A stretch of DNA of 62,918 bases from an uncultured Muribaculaceae bacterium (lineage in GTDB: Bacteria; Bacteroidota; Bacteroidia; Bacteroidales; Muribaculaceae), in assembly GCA_910577355.1 (NCBI GenBank), contig CAJTMY010000012.1:1-62918 (forward strand). Direction: 5' to 3'. Positions 1 to 9,000 of this stretch are shown here, piece after piece. The position numbers and the translations under genes are program-made. Each line of letters begins with the position of its first letter. The first letter of the stretch is position 1. Below the pieces are notes generated by a model. The model saw only the letters and a program-made list of their open reading frames with translations. It made no database searches and was not told where the DNA came from.

Positions 1-81
1 TCAGGGGGGCAGTTTCTTTGACCACGACGGGGTTAATTTAATTGAGTTTTTCCAAATATCAACGACGATCTCGTCTTTGAG

Positions 82-576
82 ATGGAGCTGATGAAATCTG
101 TCGAAATCAACATCGACTACATACTCTTTCTTGTAAGTAAACTTACCGGCGAAGAAAACAACGACCGCGAAATCATCGTCAAGGTAATGAAAAGCGTCGA
201 GGCATCGCCCGACCTGCGCGACAAAGAAGAGCTGATCCGTGAATTCATCAACCGCCACACGCCCGAAAACGACGTTCACGACCAATGGCACGAATTTGTA
301 CGCGAGAGCCAACGCAGAGAGATAGAGAATATCATAGCCGAAGAGAATCTGAAACGCGACAAGACTCTCGCCTTTATCGGTCAGACATTCCGCGACGGCG
401 AAATCCGCGACGGCGGCACCGCTATCGCCGACATTCTCCCGCCGATGGGTCTGTTCGGCAACGCCGGAGCAAAGCGCGCCGAGAAGAAAAAAAGTGTGCT
501 TCGCCGCCTCAAAGACTTCTTCAACCGTTTTTATGACATATCGGGAGGCAACTTCTTCAATCCCGACATTGAATAG
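82..576 (+). CDS. hsdR: Type I restriction enzyme R subunit, C-terminal fragment
   Basis: This is the C-terminal helical domain of a type I restriction-modification motor/endonuclease subunit. The opening residues MELMKSVEINIDYIL, the segment ELIREFINRH, the segment FRDGEIRDGGT and the basic tail (AEKKKSVLRRLKDFF) match the end of HsdR proteins, which are normally about 1,000 residues; only 164 are here, so the DEAD helicase and nuclease domains are missing. Family-like sequence continues upstream of the ATG in the same frame (NINDDLVFE, from about 55) until a stop at 43-45. The preceding bases are open in another frame, so the gene is either frameshifted near 50-57 or truncated. No hsdM or hsdS lies downstream. 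On its own this fragment should not be functional. The family call is firm; whether it is a remnant or a frameshifted full gene is not. Confidence 0.75.
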   Translation: MELMKSVEINIDYILFLVSKLTGEENNDREIIVKVMKSVEASPDLRDKEELIREFINRHTPENDVHDQWHEFVRESQRREIENIIAEENLKRDKTLAFIGQTFRDGEIRDGGTAIADILPPMGLFGNAGAKRAEKKKSVLRRLKDFFNRFYDISGGNFFNPDIE

Positions 577-638
577 CACATTCCGCGGCGCTTTTCACCA
601 ATTTTCATCAATTTAACGGGATTGTTGAAAATATTTAG

Positions 639-646
639 TATCTTTG
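639..646 (+). promoter_or_regulatory. Bacteroidota -7 promoter element (TATCTTTG) for the MazG-like gene
   Basis: TATCTTTG matches the TAnnTTTG -7 consensus of the Bacteroidota primary sigma factor. It lies 14 bases before the ATG at 661, which supports that start over a TTG at 622 that would sit upstream of the promoter. No well-spaced -33 TTTG is visible. Confidence 0.6.
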
Positions 647-660
647 CGTGTTTAGATATT

Positions 661-993
661 ATGGACACGCAGGATATCTCTATACGCGAGGCGCAGGCCA
701 TCGTCGACCGCTGGATCTCTTCCACCGGCGCAGGCTATTTCTCACCCCTCACCAACACAGCCATTCTGGCCGAGGAGACCGGCGAGGTGGCCCGCATCAT
801 GGCTCGCCGCTACGGCGATCAGGTGGCGAAGCCCGGCGACAAGGCCGACCTCGGCGACGAGCTCGCAGACGTGCTGTGGGTGACAATCGCCCTGGCCAAC
901 CAGACCGGCATCGACCTCACCGAGGCTTTCGCGCGCAATCTCCATAAGAAATCGACACGCGACGCATCGCGATTCAATAAACAGACGACATAA
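661..993 (+). CDS. MazG-like nucleotide pyrophosphohydrolase
   Basis: A 110-residue all-alpha NTP pyrophosphohydrolase of the MazG/YpjD type, expected to hydrolyse (d)NTPs to the monophosphate and pyrophosphate as housecleaning. The metal-binding pattern is visible: AEETGEVAR (the EExxE part, residues ~37-45) and then DLGDELADVLW (the ExxD part, ~63-73). The length suits a single-domain, dimer-forming member. The ATG at 661 is chosen because the -7 element ends at 646. The gene is 14 bases upstream of deoC, so the two probably form a small nucleotide-salvage operon. The exact substrate cannot be read from sequence. Confidence 0.85.
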   Translation: MDTQDISIREAQAIVDRWISSTGAGYFSPLTNTAILAEETGEVARIMARRYGDQVAKPGDKADLGDELADVLWVTIALANQTGIDLTEAFARNLHKKSTRDASRFNKQTT

Positions 994-1007
994 AAACACT
1001 TAACACT

Positions 1008-1892
1008 ATGAGCGACAAATATAACCAGGCTATCGCCAACAGCAAAGTTCTCGAAGACGACGCAGCCGTAGCAGCCGCAGTCAAAAAGATTCTCGACGAA
1101 CACTTCGAGGAGAACAACAATACCGAGGTATATAAATTCCTCTTCAACACCATCGACCTCACCACCCTCAAAGCTACCGACTCGCCCGTATCTGTGGCCG
1201 ACTTCGTGGAACGGGTCAACAAATTCGACGAGGAGTATCCCATGCTCAACAACGTCGCCGCCATATGCGTATACCCCAATTTCGCACAGGTGGTGCGCAC
1301 CGTGCTCGACGTATCGCGCGTCGACATAGCATGCGTATCGGGCGGCTTTCCCTCGTCGCAGACATTCAACGAGGTGAAGATCGCCGAGACCGCCCTCGCC
1401 GTCGACAACGGCGCCGATGAAATCGACATCGTGCTCAATGTGGGCAACTTCCTCGACGGCGATTACGAGGCCGTATGCGACGAGATAGCCGAGCAGAAAG
1501 CAGCCTGTCGCGAAGCACGCCTCAAGGTGATTCTCGAGACCGGCGCCCTCAAGACCGCCAGAAACATCAAGGCCGCATCCATCCTGTCGATGTACTCCGG
1601 TGCCGACTTTCTGAAGACTTCCACCGGCAAGGAATATCCCGGCGCCTCGCTCGAAGCAGCATACATAATGGCTCTCGCCATCAAGGAATATCACGAAGCC
1701 ACCGGCATCAAAATAGGTTTCAAGGCCGCCGGCGGAGTAGCCACCACAGCCGATGCCGTGAAGTACTACACCGTAATCAAGGAAGTGCTCGGCGAAGAAT
1801 GGCTCACCAACGAATATTTCCGCCTCGGAGCGTCCCGTCTGGCCAACAATCTTCTCGGCGACATCCTCGGCAAGGAAATCAAGTTCTTCTGA
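1008..1892 (+). CDS. deoC: Deoxyribose-phosphate aldolase
   Basis: Class I aldolase cleaving 2-deoxyribose-5-phosphate to glyceraldehyde-3-phosphate and acetaldehyde in deoxynucleoside catabolism, in the cytoplasm. The TIM-barrel signatures are present: the Schiff-base lysine in FLKTSTGK (K203) and the second active-site lysine in IGFKAAGGV (K239), plus VILETGAL on the preceding strand. At 294 residues it is the longer DeoC type with an N-terminal helical extension common in Bacteroidota. It follows the MazG-like gene by 14 bases and probably shares its transcript. Function is confident. Confidence 0.96.
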   Translation: MSDKYNQAIANSKVLEDDAAVAAAVKKILDEHFEENNNTEVYKFLFNTIDLTTLKATDSPVSVADFVERVNKFDEEYPMLNNVAAICVYPNFAQVVRTVLDVSRVDIACVSGGFPSSQTFNEVKIAETALAVDNGADEIDIVLNVGNFLDGDYEAVCDEIAEQKAACREARLKVILETGALKTARNIKAASILSMYSGADFLKTSTGKEYPGASLEAAYIMALAIKEYHEATGIKIGFKAAGGVATTADAVKYYTVIKEVLGEEWLTNEYFRLGASRLANNLLGDILGKEIKFF

Positions 1893-1926
1893 TCCTCCGT
1901 ACACTCTATAACCAATCAACCGCACG

Positions 1927-2466
1927 ATGAAAATATGGATATATCTTAACGGAGTGCAGCAAGGGCCATACACGCTCGAGCAGGTGAAACTGCTGCCTGT
2001 CGATGCCGGCACTCCGGTATGGTACGACGGCCTGCCGCAATGGACTCCCGCAGGGCAGACGCCGCTATTAGGGCCGGCATTCGCCACAGCCGGAGCCGCC
2101 ACGCCCGGAAGTGCTCCCGATACAGCCGCACAGGCAGCGCAGGCGGCCGCACAAGCAGCGTATGCCGCACAAACCGCAGCTCAGGCCGCACAGGCGGCGG
2201 CACAACAGGCATCCGCTCCGATACCGCCCCGTCCGTCCACCTACATCGTGTGGTCGATTATCCTTACGATACTGTGCTGCTCGCCCTTCGCTCTTGCCGG
2301 CATCATCACCGGCGCCATATCCTCGTCGCGCTACAATTCGGGCGACTATGCCGGCGCCAAGTCGATGTCGACCGTCACCGAGTGGCTGCTCATAATCTCG
2401 ATAGTATGGGCCGTGGTGGCCGCGCCCATATCGCTGCTCAAAGGCTGCACGAGTGTGCTCATATGA
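1927..2466 (+). CDS. GYF_2 (DUF4339) and CD225/dispanin-like membrane protein
   Basis: A 179-residue protein with three parts: an N-terminal GYF_2 domain (WIYLNGVQQGPYTLEQV, then PVWYDGLPQW, residues ~3-42), an Ala/Gln-rich low-complexity linker (~58-98), and a C-terminal CD225/dispanin-type pair of membrane helices (~106-179, with the cysteine-containing loop LCCSPFALAGI and GDYAGAKSMS between them). GYF_2 domains are thought to bind proline-rich peptides, and CD225 proteins are re-entrant membrane proteins; neither gives a precise role here. It overlaps the following DUF2752 gene by 14 bases, so the pair is probably co-translated. The architecture is confident, the function unknown. Confidence 0.8.
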   Translation: MKIWIYLNGVQQGPYTLEQVKLLPVDAGTPVWYDGLPQWTPAGQTPLLGPAFATAGAATPGSAPDTAAQAAQAAAQAAYAAQTAAQAAQAAAQQASAPIPPRPSTYIVWSIILTILCCSPFALAGIITGAISSSRYNSGDYAGAKSMSTVTEWLLIISIVWAVVAAPISLLKGCTSVLI

Positions 2467-2839
2467 CTCCGGAGCCGGCGGCCCTCTCGGCCGCCGGCCA
2501 CACATATGGGGCGCCATAGCAGCCATATGCGGGATCGCATTCGTTATATATCTCGCATTCAACGACCCTGCGAAATCACCCGCGCCACGATGCTGGTTCA
2601 ATGCTCTCACCGGGCTGCAATGCCCCGGCTGCGGGTCGCAGCGGGCAGTCCACGCCATCCTGCACGGCCACATCGCCGAGGCCTGGCACTACAACGCCGC
2701 CCTGTTTTTCGCACTGCCGATGTGCGCGGTATATGCATTGTCTCCCCGCCGCATGCGCGGCATCCTGTATTCGCCCGTCACTATGGCGGCGATAGCCGTG
2801 GCCGGAATCGCATGGTTTGTCGGCCGCAACATATCATAA
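2453..2839 (+). CDS. DUF2752 family membrane protein
   Basis: A 128-residue protein with about three hydrophobic segments. The DUF2752 hallmark LQCPGCGSQRAVHAIL is at residues ~54-69, preceded by a short periplasmic-type loop (PAPRCWFNALTG). DUF2752 proteins are small inner-membrane proteins of unknown function that often neighbour CD225/GYF proteins in Bacteroidota, as here. The GTG at 2453 is the first plausible start and overlaps the upstream gene by 14 bases. The CPGCG cluster could bind metal or form disulfides, but this is inference. Confidence 0.75.
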   Translation: MCSYDSGAGGPLGRRPHIWGAIAAICGIAFVIYLAFNDPAKSPAPRCWFNALTGLQCPGCGSQRAVHAILHGHIAEAWHYNAALFFALPMCAVYALSPRRMRGILYSPVTMAAIAVAGIAWFVGRNIS

Positions 2840-2887
2840 CCGATCATACTTAACTTATCATACTTACAAACCTTCCAATCACTTATC

Positions 2888-4750
2888 ATGAGACTACGAA
2901 CACTCGCGTCGGGGCTGCTCGCCGGCGCAATGTCGCTTTTCGCGGCGACCGACGACAACATCGTCACAAACATAGAGCCTCCCTATTGGTGGACAGGCAT
3001 GGCCAACGACACACTGCAGGTGATGATCACCGGTCCCGGCATCGCCAAAGCCGACGCATCGGTCAACTATAAGGGAGTGCACCTCGCCGAACAGCTCTCG
3101 CTTGACAGCCCGAATTACAAATTCCTCTACCTCACCGTCTCACCGGAAACAAAGCCGGGGACAATGGACATCATTCTCAACGTCGACGGCCGCAAGCACA
3201 AAGTGCCATACGAGCTCAAGGCCCGCGACCGCAAGCCTGAGGATTACAAAGGCTTTGACGCCTCCGACGTACTCTACCTGCTCATGCCCGACCGATTCGC
3301 CAAAGGCCTCGAAAAGGAATCGCCCGAAGCGGCCTCTCTCAGGCATCAGGTGAAGACCGATCGCAGCAAGCCCAACGCCCGCCACGGCGGCGACATGAAG
3401 GGTATAGAAAACCACCTCGACTATCTCGACTCGCTCGGCGTCACAGCCATATGGGTATGCCCCGTGCTCGAGAACGATATGCCCGGCGGCTCATATCACG
3501 GCTACGCCACCACCGACTACTACCGCATCGACCCCCGCTTCGGCAGCAACGCCGACTGGCAGCAGCTCATAAAAGCCGCACACGACAAAGGCCTCAAGGT
3601 GGTGATGGACATGATATTCAACCACTCCGGATCGGCACATCCCTGGATGACCGACATGCCGGCAACCGACTGGTACAACCATCCCGAGGGCGACGTGATG
3701 ACCAACTTCCGCCTCACCACAGTCCACGACCCCTATGTCTCGGACTACGACCTCGACCGCACGGTAAACGGATGGTTCGTGCCATCGATGCCCGACCTCA
3801 ACCAGCGCAATCCCCATCTGATGAAATATCTGATACAGAACTCTATCTGGTGGATCGAATCATCCAAGATCGACGGCATACGCATGGACACATATCCCTA
3901 CGCCGATCTCGGCGGCATAGCCGACTGGAACGAAGCCGTGCTGCGCGAATACCCCAACTTCAACATCGTGGGCGAATGCTGGTATTCCAACGAAGCCGGC
4001 GGAGCCTTCTGGCAGCGCGACAGCCGCATCAACCCCGCCGACACCAAGCTCCCGTCGGTGATGGACTTCTTCTACATACAGCAAGGCCGTGAGGCATTCA
4101 GCTCGCCAACCGACCCGTGGGGCGGATTAAACAAGGTATACGATCATCTGGCCCAGGACTTCCTGTATCCCGATCCGCAACGCATACTCACCTTCCTCGA
4201 CAACCACGACTCCGACCGCTTCCTGCTCGAGATGCCCGATGACCTCGGCGTATGGAAACAGGCACAGGCCCTGCTGCTCACCTCGCGCGGCATACCGCAG
4301 ATATACTACGGCACCGAGCTGCTGATGAACGGCTCCAAGGAAGGCAGCGACGGCTATGTGCGCCGCGACTTCCCCGGCGGCTTTCCGGGCGACAGCATCA
4401 ACGCCTTCACACCCGCAGGCCGCAGCGACATACAGAACGAAGCATGGGACTTCCTGTCGCACCTGCTCAACTGGCGCCGCGGCGAGGCCAACGACGTGAT
4501 AGCCCGCGGACGCCTCAAGCACTTCATGCCACAGCACGGGATATATGCATACACCCGCACTTTGGGCGACAAGATGGTAGCCGTGCTGCTCAACGGCAAC
4601 GACAACGAGCTCATCGTCGACATGGCACGCACAGCCGAAGCCCTGCCCTACGACACCACATACACCGACATCATCACCGGCAAGCCCGTAACCATACAGC
4701 CCCGAATGACATTCGCACCGCGGCAGGTGATGGTACTCCAGAATTTCTGA
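2888..4750 (+). CDS. GH13 alpha-amylase family protein (neopullulanase/cyclomaltodextrinase-like), secreted
   Basis: A 620-residue glycoside hydrolase family 13 enzyme with an N-terminal signal peptide (~1-20), a beta-sandwich domain (~25-115), a (beta/alpha)8 barrel (~125-530) and a C-terminal beta domain. Catalytic residues are readable: nucleophile D334 in GIRMD, acid/base E363 in VGECW and D441 in FLDNHDSDR. The N-terminal sandwich resembles that of SusA-type neopullulanases of Bacteroidota, which hydrolyse alpha-1,4 glucans in the periplasm. No susC/susD pair or regulator is adjacent, so this is an isolated amylase. It ends before a hairpin terminator at 4761-4792. Exact glucan preference is inference. 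Confidence 0.9.
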   Translation: MRLRTLASGLLAGAMSLFAATDDNIVTNIEPPYWWTGMANDTLQVMITGPGIAKADASVNYKGVHLAEQLSLDSPNYKFLYLTVSPETKPGTMDIILNVDGRKHKVPYELKARDRKPEDYKGFDASDVLYLLMPDRFAKGLEKESPEAASLRHQVKTDRSKPNARHGGDMKGIENHLDYLDSLGVTAIWVCPVLENDMPGGSYHGYATTDYYRIDPRFGSNADWQQLIKAAHDKGLKVVMDMIFNHSGSAHPWMTDMPATDWYNHPEGDVMTNFRLTTVHDPYVSDYDLDRTVNGWFVPSMPDLNQRNPHLMKYLIQNSIWWIESSKIDGIRMDTYPYADLGGIADWNEAVLREYPNFNIVGECWYSNEAGGAFWQRDSRINPADTKLPSVMDFFYIQQGREAFSSPTDPWGGLNKVYDHLAQDFLYPDPQRILTFLDNHDSDRFLLEMPDDLGVWKQAQALLLTSRGIPQIYYGTELLMNGSKEGSDGYVRRDFPGGFPGDSINAFTPAGRSDIQNEAWDFLSHLLNWRRGEANDVIARGRLKHFMPQHGIYAYTRTLGDKMVAVLLNGNDNELIVDMARTAEALPYDTTYTDIITGKPVTIQPRMTFAPRQVMVLQNF

Positions 4751-4760
4751 ACAATCTAAC

Positions 4761-4792
4761 GCACCGCGGCATCACAGTCGCGGTGCATTTTT
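4761..4792 (+). terminator. Rho-independent terminator after the GH13 gene
   Basis: GCACCGCG (4761-4768) pairs with CGCGGTGC (4779-4786) across a 10-base loop and is followed by a short T run. It separates the GH13 gene from the rex promoter. Confidence 0.75.
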
Positions 4793-4805
4793 AACACACC
4801 GTTTG

Positions 4806-4837
4806 TTGGCGCAATCGGTGCATTTTTCGTAACTTTG
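4806..4837 (+). promoter_or_regulatory. rex promoter, near-leaderless
   Basis: TTG at 4806-4808, then 21 bases, then TAACTTTG at 4830-4837, matches the Bacteroidota -33/-7 pattern. The GTG start of rex is at 4842, only four bases after the -7 element, so the transcript should have almost no 5' leader. Confidence 0.7.
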
Positions 4838-4841
4838 CATC

Positions 4842-5504
4842 GTGAACGACATACGGAACACACGAACCTCGCCGCTGCTGCCCGAGCCCACGCTCAGGCG
4901 GCTGCCGTGGTATCTGGCTTATCTGTCCACGCTACGTCAGGAAGGCGTAGCCAATGTATCGTCGCGCCGTCTGGCCGAAGATCTGGCCGTAGACCCGTCG
5001 CAGATAGCCAAGGATCTGTCGTTTATCAACATCAAGGGCAAGACCCGCATAGGCTACGATGTGGCCGAGCTTGAGATCACATTGCGCCGCTTCCTCGGTT
5101 TCGAGAAACGCCACAATGCCCTCATGGCCGGCGCCGGCTCGCTCGGGGGCGCCCTGATGCGCGACTCCGGGCTCGAACGCTACGGCCTCAATATCGTGGC
5201 CGGCATAGACACCGACCCCGCCATTGCAGGCTCCGAGATAGCCGGCATACCCGTGTACAGCCCCGACGAGCTGTCACGGCTTGTAAGTGAATACGATATC
5301 CGTATAGGAATCCTCGCCGTACCGTTCGAACAGGCACAGGCCGTGGCCGACAGCATGGTCGATGCCGGCGTCAAGGCCTTGTGGAACTTCACCCCCCGGC
5401 GCATACGCGTCGCCGACGGCGTCGTGGTTGCAAACACATCGATATACGCCCATCTGGCCGTGATGTACAACCGTCTGGCCGACTTAAACGACCGGCAACC
5501 ATGA
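4842..5504 (+). CDS. rex: Redox-sensing transcriptional repressor Rex
   Basis: A 220-residue NAD(H)-sensing repressor. It has an N-terminal winged helix (EPTLRRLPWYLAYL, then VSSRRLAEDLAVDPSQIAKDL, residues ~15-60) and a Rossmann domain with the GAGSLGGAL dinucleotide loop (~88-96), ending with the swapped C-terminal helix. Rex normally represses fermentative and respiratory genes and is released when the NADH/NAD ratio rises. The GTG at 4842 is chosen because Rex proteins begin about 10-15 residues before the PEPTLRRLPWYL segment and there is no ATG in range. It lies next to the FAH-like gene and porU, so its location need not reflect its regulon. Confidence 0.95.
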   Translation: MNDIRNTRTSPLLPEPTLRRLPWYLAYLSTLRQEGVANVSSRRLAEDLAVDPSQIAKDLSFINIKGKTRIGYDVAELEITLRRFLGFEKRHNALMAGAGSLGGALMRDSGLERYGLNIVAGIDTDPAIAGSEIAGIPVYSPDELSRLVSEYDIRIGILAVPFEQAQAVADSMVDAGVKALWNFTPRRIRVADGVVVANTSIYAHLAVMYNRLADLNDRQP

Positions 5505-6016
5505 AAATCATAAGCATCGACAGCGACCGTGAAGCCATCCTTATGGCCGACTCGGCCTGGCGTCCCCACCGCCGCCCATATTTCGTGCCCGATGGCCCGG
5601 CACCGACCGCCGAGATACGTCCCGCGCTTCGCATCGACCGGCTCGGCAAAGCAATAAATCCTAAATTTGCAAACAGATACATCGGCGCATGGACTCCGGC
5701 ATGCTTCATGCGTCCGGCGCCGGGATACAACAGCCTCGCTCCTGCAGGCATGCTCGACGACTCTCTTATAACAGGCGACTGGATGGAGATTCCCGACGGA
5801 GAAATCGAGCTGGAATCAGGCGGCCACACCGTCCCGTGGAAATTCGACACAGACAGCTCTGCGGCCCTGCTCGCCTCCCTGTCGCAGGCCGCCACATTCA
5901 AGACAGGCGACGTGATCCTGTTGCCTCAGGTTCTCTTAAGTTTCAATCCCGTAGCCGGCAACTCTTTTGAAATAGCCATCGCAGGTATAAAAATCCTGGA
6001 ATTCAACATCAGGTAG
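5501..6016 (+). CDS. Degenerate fumarylacetoacetate hydrolase (FAH)-fold protein
   Basis: A 171-residue protein beginning four bases inside rex. Its spacing of conserved patches resembles FAH-family hydrolases/isomerases: an N-terminal MKII strand, IRPALRIDRLGKAI (where active members have ETELVVRICRLGKNI), FANRYIGAWTPACF (for FAHRYYDAVTVGIDF), a GDVILLP strand (for GDLLFTGTP) and a final LEFNIR strand (for LLEFYVR). The acidic metal ligands and the G-T-P turn are not recognisable, and the protein is about 30 residues short. It may therefore be a non-catalytic derivative. In other Bacteroidota an intact FAH gene sits just before porU, which supports descent from that gene. Homology is my inference by eye. 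Confidence 0.55.
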   Translation: MKIISIDSDREAILMADSAWRPHRRPYFVPDGPAPTAEIRPALRIDRLGKAINPKFANRYIGAWTPACFMRPAPGYNSLAPAGMLDDSLITGDWMEIPDGEIELESGGHTVPWKFDTDSSAALLASLSQAATFKTGDVILLPQVLLSFNPVAGNSFEIAIAGIKILEFNIR

Positions 6017-6054
6017 ATATTTTTAACAGAATAGATTTCCAACCATCATAAACC

Positions 6055-9000
6055 ATGTCAAGCCATCGTCTGCTGTTCCTCTTCTCACTGCTTGTAGGCC
6101 TGACCCTCGGCATGTCGGCACTACCCGTGTCGTACTATGCCTCACAATCACGACTTTCACAAGGCCGCTGGGTCAAGATATCCACCGAAAACGAGCATAT
6201 GTACCAACTGAGTTACGACCGTCTGCGCGAACTCGGCTTCGAACACCCCGAACACGTGCAGGTATTCGGTTACCCGGCCACTTGCCTCAATGAGATAAAC
6301 CACACATTTTCGGAATCATATGCCGACGATGTTACCCCGATAGCCACCCGTCACACTACCGACGGGCGCATCATATTCTTCGGCGGCTCCGACCACATAA
6401 CTGTTTCCGACCGATGCACGGGAGCCACCGGCAGCGCCGCTCCGGTGATGCGCCGCAACTACTACGACACCTCCTCACACTACTTCCTCACGGAAGTCGA
6501 CGAGGTGCAGCCCGTATACAGCCGTCCTGCCGCAACGGCACACGAAGGCTACCCTGCTGCCGACACACACATCCATATCGACGTCATCGAGGAGGAACTG
6601 CAAAGCTACAATCAGGGCGGATGCTCGGTACACGGCCGCAAATACACAGCCGGCGACCGGGTGCCATACATATTCACAATCACAAACTACCGGCCCGGCA
6701 ACGGGATTCATTACGGCTCGTTCTTCTACCGCTTCGGCATCAACTCAGACTCCGCCACCAAGCTGTCGGTGACACAGGCCTCGGGATTATCCACGCCCGA
6801 CATCGACACAAATCATGCCGACATAGCAGCCAACGGCATCAGCGACTCGCAGATCGACATCGCCTATAACGAAGCCACCGGCTATCTGCTGTTTGACGCC
6901 GCAGACAACCGCACATGCGCCGACGGAGACTACACTTTCACGGTAAACATACCCGCCGACAACAAGCTCAATTACTGTGCCGCCGACCACGTGGTGCTGC
7001 GATATCCACGCCTTAACCGCCTCGATGATGAATCTTCACTCATCATGAATCTCGCCACAGGAGCCAATGCACCCGGCCAACGAATTATTTTTCCCGGAAC
7101 CGAAAAATCACATCTCGAAGTGTGGAACATCGACCATCCCGACAACTATGAGTCACTGCCGGTGACATACGATGCCGATGACAACAGCGCCCGTGTGGTA
7201 TTGCGAGACCGCACTGCACGCCTCGTCGCATTCAATCCCTCGGCTACGTTTCCCGAACCGGCTATTGTCGGCGACCTCGAGCCGCAGAACCTTCACGGCT
7301 CACCCACCCCGCAGATGCTTCTCATCACCACCGCCGAACTCGAACCGCTGGCACAGCGTCTGGCCGATGCCCATGCCCGCCATGGCCTCGACGTAATGGT
7401 GGTTCGTCACGACCTTATATACAATGAGTTCGCATCCGGCAACCGTCATCCCATAGCATACCGGCGCATGGCCAAGATGTTCTACGACCGAGATCCTGAA
7501 CGCTTCCGCTACCTGATGTTCTTCGGCCCGGCGCATTACGACTCGCGCTGTCTCTTCTCGCCAGTAGCCGACCGCATGGTTCCATACATGCAGGACAACC
7601 CCGACCTTACACGCAGCACGATATTCAACTACGCCACCGACAATTATTTTGCAATGCTTGGCGACGATTACGATCACTCGCGCATACATTTTCTGCCATA
7701 TGATATCGCCGTAGGACGAGTATCGGCGACCAGCACAGCCCAGGCATCGATATACGTGGACAAAGCCATAAGACACCTCGACGGAAACATATCGCCCGAC
7801 ACATGGTCGCGAGTGCTTCTGCTAAGCGGCCACGGCGACCGGGCGCTCCACTCCTCCCACACCAAGGAGGTACTCGAGACCATGCGGAGCAACAACGATA
7901 TGTTCAACTTCGTCACCGTCCCCGAGGAACTTTATCCAAAAGACACTCCCGACCTCCATGCTCGCCTCATAGGACAGGCACTCAAGAGTGGTTGCGGTTA
8001 TATGTCGTACAGCGGACACGGAGCCATGAACTTCATACAGATGTGGAACACCAACACTGTAAATTCCACACGCTACGACCATCCCACGTTCGTGATGTTC
8101 TCGAGCTGCGACCAGTTTGCATTCGACCGTATGCGCAACGGCCTGCTCGAAGTGATGATGTTTCAGGTCGGCGGCGGCGCCATCGGCGGCGTAGGAGCCG
8201 ACCGCAGCGTATACATCAACTACAACCAGTTCTCATGCCTGCCTATGGCCCAGGCATATTCCCTGGCCAGACCGGGCGACACCTTCGGCGACATTTATCT
8301 TGAATCAAGACGTATCGGTCTCGACCTTTATGAAAAGAGTTCAAACATATCATATACTCCCCTTCGCAATATGATGTCGTATAACCTTGCCGGAGACCCC
8401 GCCCTCCCCGCAGGTGTGCCCGCCCTCAAGGCAAGGATCGAACGCATCGGTGATTCCTCCACCGCAGAAAGCCATATCAGCGTCGAGCCGCTCACTCCCA
8501 CGACCTTCACCGGCTCGGTGACCGACAGCGAAGGCAATACAGACGTATCGTTCAACGGCAGGATACGCATCACTGTCTTTGACGGACACCACGACGCCGC
8601 TACGATCTCCTACGACAAGGAGGACAAATACAAGCCCGAAAATTTCACCATATCCAGCGACATACTCACACTGTGCGACACAGACGTTACCGGCGGACAT
8701 TTTACCGCCGAACTCTCAGTGCCGGTGCCCGCATATACCGACGAGAACGGATACCGCATCACACTGTCGGCTGTCGACAGCGACGGCAATGGGGCGGCAG
8801 GATTTTTCGACGGTCTCCGGATAGCCGATTTCGACTATACAGATCCGGCGATGTCCGATCCAGAGCCTCCGCACATCAAGAGCATGAGCGTCGGCGACAT
8901 AAACCTGCGGCCCGGAGCCGAGGCCGGCTCATCCACCACAGTCTATGCCGTCATAGAGCCGTCGCCCTCAGGGCTACGCTTCCAGAACGGCGACGTGAAC

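Noticed and set aside
819..2102. A 427-residue open frame on the minus strand
   Set aside because: Crosses antisense through the MazG-like gene and deoC, whose sense motifs are clear.
248..2905. A small toxin-antitoxin system involving MazG
   Set aside because: The MazG-like gene is a single-domain pyrophosphohydrolase next to deoC; there is no MazF/MazE partner.
7300..8800. Several 80-160 residue minus-strand frames inside porU
   Set aside because: Antisense shadows of a strongly supported C25 peptidase gene.
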